From Heterocephalus glaber (lineage: Eukaryota > Chordata > Mammalia > Rodentia > Bathyergidae), in NCBI RefSeq assembly GCF_000247695.1, contig NW_004624843.1, positions 5,968,977 through 6,032,976 of the forward strand: a stretch of 64,000 bases of DNA. Direction: 5' to 3'. The notes under the pieces were generated by a model, which was given only the letters and a program-made list of their open reading frames with translations, had not been told where the DNA came from and searched no databases. Positions 41,301 through 53,300 of this stretch are shown piece after piece. Both the position numbers and the translations under genes were made by a program. How positions within the stretch are numbered: position 1 is the first letter of the stretch; each line of letters starts with the position of its first letter.

Positions 41301-44300
41301 CTGATACTAACCTTATGGCATGAGAATACTTGGGTTTTTGATGGGATGGCTTAGATCTGACATCAGAAAGAGGATATCAAAGACAGTGACCATTAAGCTT
41401 GTGGCTGCTGATCTCCCCCCGCGCCGCACTCTGTAAGAGTGAGAACTCAGAGTGTACAGTACTTCTTTTCCTACTTTAACTGGCCTATACTCACTCTTCA
41501 GACCACTTCTTTGCAGAGCACTTTTTCTTCTTCTTGAACACTTCTTTTGCCTTAAATGAACATTAAACTTTCACCTTTATCAACTGTTCTGCCCAATTCT
41601 TTGATTGGGACAGTAAAAGCCTAGAAAGGACCTATTGGTTATGCCTACATTTGGCAAGCCAGAGAGAGGTAACAAAGGGAGCCAGGAGGTAAGGCCTTTA
41701 GGGACAGTTTTGTTTCTCTCTGAAGTCTATGTAGTCAAGCCAAGAAAGACTGGTTTAGTTTTTTCCTTCCCCGCCCTTTTTTCTCTAGGAAGGGCCCAAT
41801 TCTCTCCCAAGCTTCCTCTTGTTCCTTCTCTCCCAGGATCCTAGAGAGCCAGGAAGCTAGGGAGTGGTAAAAACTGGTGGAAGCTGGGGAGCTCTGGCTC
41901 CTGCCAGTGGCCATGAGAGGACAGCTGATGGAGTGTGGAGTAAGAAGCCCGCAGTGATGCAACCTCATGTGGCTGTGGCCTCTTTAAGGCTTGGCTTCAA
42001 GGCCAGTCTCTGGGCAAGGTGGAGACTGAGTCTCCAAGTGGCAAGAAGGCTGAGCTGCATGCGCGTGCGCATGTGTGTAGACAGACCTTTGACCCTTGAA
42101 GAGATGGTGGGAGCCACAGTCTGACCCCCACTTCCTCTGTGGAATGGGCGAGGCTGTTGCACAGGAGACCATGGTTCCCACTCTACTCCAGCTTGTGTGG
42201 AGGGAATGCCCAGATGCTTGGCTCCTGGCAGTAGCTGGAAAGGAGGGACAGGATGGCGACAATGCCAGCGTGGACACTGTTATCTCCGGGGCTATGGGCC
42301 GGGAGCAGGGCAGAGGCACAGGTGCAGGCTGTTTTCTGCTGCTCTCCCTCTCTTTGGTTATTAGAGCAGACTGTTGCCTTTCACATAATTCTCTTGTTTA
42401 GAAAACTAGTTATAAATCTTGACTGCTTAGATTGACTAAGAAAAATTTATACAATGTTTATAAATCTAAAATCAAGAAAGGATTTTACCTGAAAAAATCT
42501 AAAGATGTTGGAGCAAGTACAGGGCTTGATATGCTACTGCTTTGAGAAGGCCCTGAAGGGATCAAACACAGCAAAAGGAAAACTTGGGGAGCTATAAGTT
42601 CCTGAAATCCAAGAGAGATAATGGTGGTCAGATCTTGCTCCACCTTGAGTGTAGAACGCAGAAACAGAGAAGGCAGGCCTGTGACACAGTCTAGGTATTT
42701 AGTTATTGTATTAAAAGCATGTACGAATAGAAAAAAATGTCATCTAGGATATTTCACTATTCCTTGGAATTTATTTATATTTGAAAATGTTCAAAGTAGA
42801 AAGTTAAGGGGAAATCCATACTATAAATACCTCCTAAGCAATAGTCCAATTAACTGCATTTTAATTTGCTATGATATTGCTTGTTTTCATTTTAAACGTA
42901 ATAGATTCCATATATACACTCTTTCCAGAACACTATAACCATGTACAGTAAGTTTTTATTTCCTGATGACTAAATCTCTCAACTTTTTACATTTTGAACT
43001 GAAAATGCCTTTTAATGTTAGAGCAGGTTTCAGAATAGAAAATGTTTTAGTTGTTCCGTGACTTTAATTTGGGGTTTTTTCTAACACCAAAATAGCTGTG
43101 GCAGGGAAAATTCTCATTTGTATATAATCTGGGTGACTAGCTTATATGGCTTGGACAAGACATTTCAACAGCTCACAATTAAGCATGGAGGCCTGTACAT
43201 GGGGCAGTTAAAAATGAATATCAGAAACCAAAAATTCAGAAATATAAACTGTGCCAAGAGATGAAACGTATACTGTGTGACCACACATTGGCTCTTTGAT
43301 AATGCTGAGAAAGGTTTTTGTCAAGATAAATCTATATACAAGACAGAATCTAGACAATAAGCAAAGTCAACTCCCACTGGCTAAATCAACACAGCCATAC
43401 TCTTTGATGATAGTCACATTTCTACTATAGAGGTTATATAAATGAATTGATATGCAGATCAGCTCTTACTAACAAATTGAAATCTATACTTGAAAACTTA
43501 AAAAAAAGAAAAAAGAAAAAAAGAAAGAAATCTGTTTGGAAATCAACCCACAGGTTGCTAGAGTGTTTTGGTAAAGGTTATATACTTCCTGAAGCAAGTT
43601 ATATCTACACTAGGTATAAGCTGGTAAAAATTGCAGTTTCAGATCAACCTGAGAGTAAAACTGCTCTTTTAAGAAAGAACAGCTTCTCTAAGAAAGACTG
43701 CTCCTACTGAAAACACATGAACAAACTGATGAACATCTGCTCCTTCAATATGCAAATAACTCCACAGTAGTGAAAGCTAATAAGCCTAAAGCTGCAGAGT
43801 CTGAAGTTGGGCCCTGTAATGGTTGTACTCCTGTTGAGCCCTTTAACAAGTCTACTCGCATTTCTCTGCAAAAAACCAAGTCATTATTTAGCCAAAAGAG
43901 TTTAATAAAAATAAATGTAATGTTGCAAGCATCATAGGACAGTAAGAGGGAAAGACTGACAAAGCTGTTGCCGATTGTGGTGTGATTTCCTTATTGGGAT
44001 GTGAAGTAATGTAAAAAAGTTGTTACACACTACCTGACTTTAATTGATCCAGAGTCAAATCCTCTCTTCACACCAGCCCCAGTAATGACAGGAACGACTT
44101 CTCTAGAAGAGTATTATTTCAGCCAGTGTGGCAGAACAGAAAAAGATTCTCTGATCTCAACAAATTACCTTGGAGCAAGTATTCAAAATACTTTGCTCAC
44201 AAAATCCAAAGCAAAGAATGGCTAGGGATAGAGGAGACAGTGGCAAATGAAGAGAGGTCTAACACTAAGGTCCCAAGACTCTCAGGTTGTTTCAGGTTTG

Positions 44301-47300
44301 GAGAGTTTGGGGGGAAAAAAAAAGACATTTGAAGGACTATTAAAATAAGATGATGGTATTTTGAAAAGCTGCTGCAGATTCCTTTGGCCACTGTATTTGT
44401 TTATTTCTTGCAATTTGAAGGTATGATGAAGGGGTTTAAAGAAAATGTTGTTTTATTTTTGTGGTCTTATGAATGGACATGGACCGTGGTTTGGGCACCC
44501 TTATAGATTTGCTTTCAGGGAACATGTGGGACTTGGGTTAGATCTCCTCCTTGTTTCAAAATTCAGGTAATTACTTTGGATTCCCACCTCTACTGCCTTA
44601 AAGTACCAAAGCATAAGGAATCAGTGGGCCCTGGTATGGAGAGTTCTAAGGCCAAGGAAAAAAATAAGAAGGCACCAGGGCCACTGCCAGAGCTACGAGC
44701 AGAGATGGGCCTCTGACTATGATGACCCAATTGGTGGACATGACCTTTTCTGTATTCAACAACTGACTGCGATCAAGAGGAAGATGAAGAAAAATGACAG
44801 GCCAAAATTATAGCTGTCACAATTGGCAATGCTTTAAACACACCCAAGTCATCTAAGGGAAAACCCAAAGGCAATTGAAAAAAATAAAGTTCCCACTTTA
44901 AACTCAAGAAGACTGGACATTGGGCACAGGACTGTAGCAAGCCACCGGCTGGGACCTACTTCGAGGGTCAGGTAGCTGGCATGCCTGACTCATGGCACTG
45001 GAGGATCGACTGTCACCACTCCCAGAGAGGGGCTGGGCCAGCCAAAACTCTCATCTCTCACTCTGATAAAGAGGACTGAAGGGGCCCAGGGTGACCTATA
45101 ATGCTCCTACTCACAGACATCTAGAAACCCAGATGACCTTTGATATGATGGGCAAACAAATTCAATTACTCTGTTTTACTTTCCTCCCCTAGAAGATTCT
45201 CTAGATGTATAGCCATAATCGGGGCCAAGGGGTATCCTAGTCAAAGCTTCTTGGGTCAGGGATTTAGCTCAGTGGTGCTGCCACCTGCCTTGAAAGCGCA
45301 AGATCGAGTTCGATCCCAGGTACCAAAAAAAAAAAAAAAGCTTCTTTACTCCCATTCTGACATGTCATGGAAGGTCAAATGTTCCAAACATTCCTTTCTG
45401 GTGCTATATGCCCACACCACAATCTGAGAATAAAGAAAAGAAAGGGGCTTACCAATTACAAGTCCTAGAGGCAGTCTATCTTCCCAGGCAGGTCACTGTC
45501 ATTCATTGCAAGGGACAGCGAAGGAACATGTCTGAGTCTCTTTGGGAAATCAAAAGGCTGACAGAGAGGCAAGAAGGGAAGCTTTGTAGCACCTTGATAC
45601 CCTAGCCTCATTCCCAGTTCCCTAGAAACCTTTTTTGGTCTTCCCTCAAGGGACACAGTAACAAAGTATAGAAACCCTTATGGGAAATGATCACTCAAAT
45701 TTTCACAGGACTAAGACTCTGCTTATGTAAACCTCTGGAAGATATGAAGCTCGTCTTCAAAAAGCAGATTCCAGGGCCGGGGATTTAGCTCAGTGGTTCC
45801 ACCACCTGCCTCCCAAGTGCAAGGATCTGAGTTCTATCCTCAGTACCAAAAAAAAACCAGACTCCAGTTCTGCTTTGAGGAGAGATATGCAGTCACTACA
45901 AAGAGACACCAGTAGCCTGTCTAATATCCCTCTTTGCCTCCACAGGCTCCTGACAGGTTCACTAAGCTCTCTTCTGTTAAACAGGCATCTCAACAGTTTT
46001 CCATATACAGACTCTAGTGTAATTCCCTCTTCAAGGTCTTCTGACAGGTGTTCCTCAGCCCAGCTAGTGAGCCATATCATCTTAAGGTAATTAGAGAGTA
46101 CTATATATAATCCCCAGTAGGTAGGGCCTACAGCCCCTTTCAGGAGGAAGTGGCTATATTAAGACAGAGACCTCCACTCCTTCAGCAACCCATAAAAAAT
46201 TATGAGGAAATGAAGCAGGGGACTTACTAGTACATGGCAAAGTGGGGCTGGGGCAACTGAACATGACCTGTTAATCATGGAGAATACTATTTTTAATTCT
46301 TCTGGCACAGAATCGTCACAGGATCAAGCAAAGCCCTGCACCCAATACCAATCAGGGAATGCTGTTTTAATTCTTCTGGCACAGGAATTTCACGAGATCA
46401 CGCAAAGCCCTGAACCTGGTAACAATTTTGTGGCATGAGAATAAGTAAGTTTCTGATGGGATGGCTTAGATCTGACATCAGAAGGAGGAGGTAAAAGACG
46501 GACACCATTAAGCTCGTGGCTGCTATGAGTAGCCTCAGCAGCCTGCCCTCACTCTGCAGGGCGTACTTCCCTTTCTACTTTAACTGGCCTATGCTCACTC
46601 TTCAGAGCACTTCTTTGCAGAACACCTTTTCTTCTTGAGCACTCCTTTGCACTTCATTTTCCTTAAACAAATGTTAAACTTTCACCTTCATCAGTTGTTC
46701 TGCCCAATTCTTTAATCGGGATAGTAAGGGCCTGGAAAGGACCAACTGGTGACTACACTACCAGTAACAATCTCTCTCCACTTCCTGCCTCGCCCTCTCG
46801 CCTCTTCTCTCTTACTCCTTAACCTGGGTCTCCTCTTTTTCTCTGGCAGGAATGCCTTTATACACAAGAGCACAAAGAGCTAACCATGACATTTGTTTAC
46901 TTCATCAGTCAACATGCAAAGGGGACTCATTTTTTTCTGAAAATAATTTGTGATAGTCAGTGCTGTAATCAAAAGTATTATTTTACCACAAACAGAAGGG
47001 CCTAAGAGTATGACCCAAAGACAATATTGTTAACACTGTGCATGAGAACAGAGTAAAATAAAAGTTTTTTTAACTGATTTGTTTTAGGGACAATTAAATA
47101 ACAATTTGAAAGTACTGAGTAATGAACTTTGTGTATAGTCAACTTTTTCTGTTTGATAGTTGGGGATTAACTCTTTTACATCTCAAATTTCAGTGCTAAC
47201 TAGTCCCAGCAATGGCAGAAAGCTTCATAAGACTAATCTTCCTGATAAAAATGACAAACTCTGGATAAACAATGAAAATGACTGTCAGGAGAGTAACCAA

Positions 47301-50300
47301 ATTAGCCACAAAGTGGGGTGAACATAGTCCTCCCAAAAAGGGGGGCAAACTAGGTGACTTCTGTGTTAATCTACCTTGGTCTGCAGCAGCTATGGTTCAA
47401 GGAGACAGAGTTCAAGCAGAAGGCAGGAGTCTCGGCTAGGTGAGGAGGCAGAATTTGAGAGTGCCAGCGAGGCTGGAGAGTGTCAGAGAAAAATTCCATA
47501 AATGTGCCCCATATCTATGTCAAATCCTCCAAATTCTTGGCTAACCCCTACTGGTGAAAAGGTCACAAAGAACCCAGCAGGAAGCAATAGTTAGGAGGTT
47601 CTCTGTCTGAACAGAGCTTCCTGCTGCTGAGCAGAAAAGCCATGGAGTTCGATTGTGCCAAGTTAGAAAGGGATGGCACTTTTTCTCACACAGCCAGATG
47701 ATGATAAAGATTTTAGAGGTCAAATTGAGGACATTATGTAGGTACTTATATAAATTTTTAAAAAGTAACCATTTAAAAATGTAAAGACTGTCCTTAGCTT
47801 GGAACTATACAAAAACAGGCAAGAGGCCAAATTTTGCCCACAGGACCATTTGCTAAGCCTCCCCTAAGAGGAAAGACCATGCCCCAGAACTAAGGGCTAT
47901 TCTCTACGACTAAACACAAAATTGCAATATTGTTATCTTACCAAAGCCACAAATGAAGCTTCCACAGGGTCAAAAAAGATTCAAAATAGTTTAGGGCAGT
48001 GGTGGTGAACTTATGGCAGCACACTACAGCAGGCTGTTATCACTGAAAGCTCTAAAAGGCTCACCATCACTGGTTTAGGGATTAGAATGAAATGTAGAAC
48101 TCTTTTTGTGAAAAATAACCCAATCCAGAGTCTCCCCAAAACAATGTTCAGTATATAACAGATTAAACCAAGGGGTGGGACAACGGGGCAACAATGGTCA
48201 CAAGGTACAAAGCCTCATTACACAGGAGGAGTAAGTTTTTTTCTTTTAAGATACATTCCATAGCATGGTGAATATAGTGAGTAACAATATATATTTCAAA
48301 ATCGTTAAGATAGTAAATTTCAAATGTTCTTAACATCTGAGGTGATGGATTTGTTAATTGGCTTTATTCATTCTACTTTATTTATTTTTTTGGTACCGGG
48401 GATCGATATTCTACTTTATATTAATAAATCATAATATCACTTTTTCCTCCATAAATACCTACAACTATAATTTGTTAATTTATCATTTAAAAATTAAAAT
48501 ATATAAAAGAATACATGACATGAAAAGAAACAGGACACTGGTTCTTAAAAGATGGAACAGTCAATTCACAAGAGAAAAACAGTAAAGGAAATTAAGAGCC
48601 AGACATGGTGGCACATGCTGTAATCCCAGCACTCAGGAGGCTGAGGAAGGAGGGTCAATGTGAGTTTGAGGTTAGCTTGGACTACATAGCAAGTTCAAGG
48701 ATGGTCTGAACTACATAGTGAGACACTGTCTCAAAAAAAAAAAGTTTAATAAGCTTGATAAATCCCTAGCAAGGCCAATGAAAAGGAAAGCTTAAAAGGT
48801 ACAATTATAACAGAAATGAAAGGAAGAACATAACTTCAAATCCCATAGATGTTAAAAAGATAATATGGTAATTATTTTAAACAACTTTATAGTAATAAAT
48901 TTGACACTTCACATAAAGGAACAAATTCATTTAAACCTGTATCTTCCGAAACAAACAAGAATCAATATCCTACTAAGATACACTTACAAAAGAAAGCTTA
49001 TATAGCCACAGAAACATGAGACAAGGTATTTCAAAGGAAGAGATATTAGCAGACATAAAGGACATTTCATGTCAGGAGGCCACAACAACCCTACATGTGT
49101 ATGTACCTAGTAGTACAGCTTCAAGATAAATGAAGCAGAAATTGTAAAAAAGAGGAAAGGAAAAGCCCACAATTTTAGTTGGGAGATTTTTTTCCTTGTT
49201 AAGTTGCCCAGGATGATTTCAAACTCCTAGGGTCAAATGATCTCCTGCCTCAACCTCCCAAGTAGCTGGGACTTTGGGCACATTCCACCACGCTTGGCTA
49301 GTTGGGAGCTTTTAAAACTCCTTTCAGTAATTGACAGAGCAAAAAGACCAGAAAATAGAAGTGCAGAGAATACAGAACATTCTTAACCATTGAGATCCAG
49401 TTAACATTTATGAAACACTATACCCCAAAACTGCAAAGAAAACTCTGTCCAATGAACACAGAACATTCAGCAAGATAGATCATACTCTGAACCATGAAAC
49501 AAGTCTCATCAAGTTTAAAAGGTCTGAAATTGTACAAAGAACATTCCCAAAGTGCCATGGTATTGTGGTTTGGACCTGGACTGTCCCCCCAAATTCTCAT
49601 GTGCCCAGGGGCAGGGCTTCTGGAAGGTGACTGGATCATGAGGGCATCATACTCCTCAGTGGTCCACTATTGGGTTCAGACCTGAGGCGCTGCGAGGGGG
49701 GGCCTGGTCAGAGAGGTCATTGGGGTGCGTGATGGTGACCGTGACCGTGACAGAGAGATTCTCTTCCCTGGCTCCTCCCTTCGTTTGTGCTTCCTGGCTA
49801 TGGTGATCTGAGCCATCTTCCTCTGCCCATACCCTTTCTCCAGGCCACTTCTGCCTTGGAGCCAGCCAGCTGGCCAGGGACTAACCTTGAGCCAAAATAA
49901 ACTTCAGTGGTGGGAAAGTGACAAAGACACAAAGTATTAATCAGAAATCAATTTATAGACAAAACAAACACCCAGAAATTCTCACATATTCAGACATGAA
50001 GCACACTTCCAAAGGACTCATGGGTCAATATAAGAAAGGGATTAAGGGAAATTACAAAATATTTCAAAATGATAATGAAAGCATGTCAAATATATCTGTA
50101 GCTAAATTACTGTGTAGAAAGAAATCTTTCACTTTTTGCTTTCTGTTTGAGATGAATTCCAAGGTACCCTTGAACTCACTACACAGCTCAGGTTGGTCTC
50201 AAACTCTATCCTCCTGCCTCAGCCTCCTAGAGTGCTGGGATTACAGATGTGTGCCACCACACCCAGCTAAAATTTATAGTTTTAAAAGAATGTATTAAAA

Positions 50301-53300
50301 GAAAGATTTAATAAGCAAGACACTAAACGAAGAAGCTAGAAAAAGATGAACAAATTAAAGCTAGAAAGTAGAAGGGAAGAAATAAAGACGAGGAAAAATC
50401 AATGAAATAGAAACAGATAAGCAGTAGAGAAAATCAATAGGATTTTATCTAATTATATCAAAGGCAAAAGTTGCTTTTTTGAAAATAAACTTGGTAACTC
50501 CCAACAAGAAAGATGAAAATAAAACAGTAAGGAAATACAAATTATTAATATGAGAAATGGAAAGGGAACATAACTTCAGGTTCTATAAATACAAAAATGA
50601 TTAATATGGAACATTTTAAACAACTTTATGCCAATTTGACACTATAAAAATAAAAATTCCCTAAAAAGGGCTGGGGATTTAGCTCAGTGGTTCCACTGCT
50701 TGCCTTGCAAGTGCAAGGTCCCGAGTTTGATCCCTGGTACCAAAAAAAAAATTCCCTAAAAAATTTAGACACAATTCTCCAAAATAATGCAAGTAACAGA
50801 AAATTAATATTTGATAGTCTAATTAAAAGATGCATTTAAACTTATTGAGGTGAACGCTTTGCTCTTATGCAAAGTAGCTCCCAAATGTTCACTAATGTTC
50901 TGTTCCTTTGCTTGTTTTCAATGGAGCTGTGCTCGCTGGTTTGTGACACTATCAGTGTTTGCATCTGAATTCACTACCTACGAAAACAGGTGATTCAGGA
51001 TATAAGAAATCTGAGCAGTAGGGTGACAACACTTTTTTGCTTTTGTGTTTAGGAGGCAAGGCCTTTTTTTGTTTACTTCTTAATAATTTATAAAGTAATA
51101 CTTAATAAGTAATTTAAGCAGGGCTTGGTGGCCTATACTTGTAATCCCAGCTTTCAGGAATCTGAGGCAGGAGGATCCTGAGTTTGAGGTCAGCCTTGGC
51201 TACACATAAAGAATCTCATCTCAAAAAACAACAAGAAATAACAGCTAAATTATAACCATTATGCAAAAATGCTGATTTTATTTTCACCTATTTTAATTTT
51301 TTGCTTTTTTATTTTTTGAGAGAAGGTCTTGCTCTGTAGTCCAGGCTGGCCTAGAACTTGCTATGCAGCCCAAGCTGGCCCTAAAACTCACCTATTTTAA
51401 ATGCCCTCCTGCTGGGGGTTTGCAGTAGAGATCATAACAATTTCTCCTCTGGGACTAGGTCTTCCTACTCAATGGCACTTAGTACCTTTCGCAGTGGTCC
51501 ATGCTGCTTTCTGTACTTCTTGCTCCAAGATGTCCCTATCTTTTCCAAGAGTTTCTGGCCTAGCTGATCAACAGGAATCAGATTATTCTCTTCCTGGTGA
51601 AAGAAATACACAGTCACCTAAGAAAATCTGATGAGAAATAATTGCAACACAAATTCAAAGAAATCAACAATTAAATGCACCCTAAACACAAATATGGTAA
51701 GCGGATTAATCATAATTATTATACATCTTTTTAAAAAAGTACCATAAGCCTCAGTTCAGAAAATCTGAATTTTGCTACTTTCTAGGCAACACAGTTTAAC
51801 CATTTAAAGAGAAATAACCTGAGGTTTGGTAAATTCCTGACATTATTTAGTATTTTTAGAAGAAATATTTAAGAGTTAAAAAAAAGATGTTTTATCTGAA
51901 TATTTCAAAGTACAAATACGTTCTAAAAGACAATAATATGTAGCTGTTCCAGGATGAATTGTAGCTCCTCAAAACTCATAGGTTGAATCTTTAACCGCCA
52001 ATACTTCATAATAAATATATCTATATCTATATCTCTCTCTATATATATATTCTTTTTTTTTTTTTTTTTTTTGTACCGGGGATGGAACTTGGGACCTTGT
52101 GCTTGCGAGGCAGGTGTCAGAACCACTGAGCTAAATCCGCGGCCCCAATACTTCATAATATTACATTATGTAGAGATGAAGCCTTTGAAGACATGATTAA
52201 ACTGAGGACATTTTTTCATTTGAGGAAATAGAATCTAATGCAACCTGATATCCTCATATAAACACACACACACTCCCCACTCTACCTGCAGTAAGACTGC
52301 TTTTAGAACTGTCAATGGATCATCAATGTTGTCTTCATTCTGAAGAGCTTTCAAATTCATATCTGGCTCCTAGGAAGAAAACAACAGTTTCTATCACAGA
52401 AATGGTACTAAAAGTATAATAATCTGTATATGCTTTGGAATCAGGTACTCTTGGCTTTGAGATCTAAATTTCATTGAACAATTCTGGACAAATTACTTAA
52501 TCTTCCCAGTTTTATTTGCAAATTGGGATTATGAGGTAAGTAATTTGGTATACTGGATTCTCATTATCATCCAGTGCAAAACATTTTCTAGTCTTCATCT
52601 AGTATGTACTTACCCATTTGTACGGGGTAAAGAAATCCTACATATTTGTGCAGGTTCAGCTTAAATATTCTCTTCCTGATCACTTAAGAAATTTATACTC
52701 CATTTGATGATGTTATTGGGGAATATGCCAAAATTCCCTTGGTAAGCAATTTTTATTGGCTTTCCCCCTTTATACAATTTTTTTTTTTTAAGATAAGGTA
52801 TTCCTATGGAGTTCAGGCTGGTCTTGAACTCACTATGTAGCCTAGGCTGGTCATGAACTTGTGGTGATCCTCCTGCTCCAGCTTCCTAAGTGTTGGGATT
52901 ATAGGTGTGCACCACCATGCCTGGCTTGAGCTTCCATTTTGATGCTCATAAGGTCAGGGTTCAGGAGAGAAAGCCTAAGCTTGGTCCTCAAAGCTGTTCT
53001 TTACAAACAGCATCTACCAAAGAACCAGGTGTATACAGATAGCAACTCCTTAAAGGAGACAGAATTGCCAAACTATTGGCAGAAAGAATGCTATCTATTT
53101 GTTTGGGATACTTAGAACCCTTGGTCTCTAGACACAGGAGGTCTCCTAGGTCAGTGGTGGTGAAGAGACAAGCACAGTGTCCAGTGGGTATATCTACTGA
53201 AGGGGAAGTTACTATTTTTTAAAATTGATTTAAGTTCATTGGTACATTTTTTATATATATCACAATCACATTTATCACAGGGAATTTGTACCTGTACGTG

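Larger units (their letters stand above)
41059..46757 (+). mobile_element. Degraded class I endogenous retrovirus (ERV1), about 5.7 kb
   Basis: Two diverged direct LTRs (41059-41649 and 46211-46757) enclose about 4.5 kb. Just after the 5' LTR is TTTGGCAAGCCAGAG, resembling a tRNA-Arg-type primer-binding site (TGGCGAGCC...). Remnants in the right order on the plus strand are a gag zinc-knuckle-like segment near 44.9 kb and a pol RNase H-integrase-like segment near 45.4-45.6 kb. No long intact frame survives, and much of pol and env is missing or unrecognisable. Two young SINEs have inserted. The provirus is antisense to USP40 between exons F and E... its position is the intron upstream of exon F. 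It is old: the LTRs differ at roughly one base in ten over the stretch I compared by eye. Confidence 0.82.

Noticed and set aside
42055..42080. GCATGCGCGTGCGCATGTGTG palindromic, CpG-containing run
   Set aside because: Too short and isolated for a CpG island or promoter; likely a small alternating purine-pyrimidine tract in the ERV interval.
53150..53166. CAGTGGTGGTGA, resembling one end of the 76-bp MITE
   Set aside because: No matching second end or 8-bp duplication within about 100 bp; a single short match is not enough.
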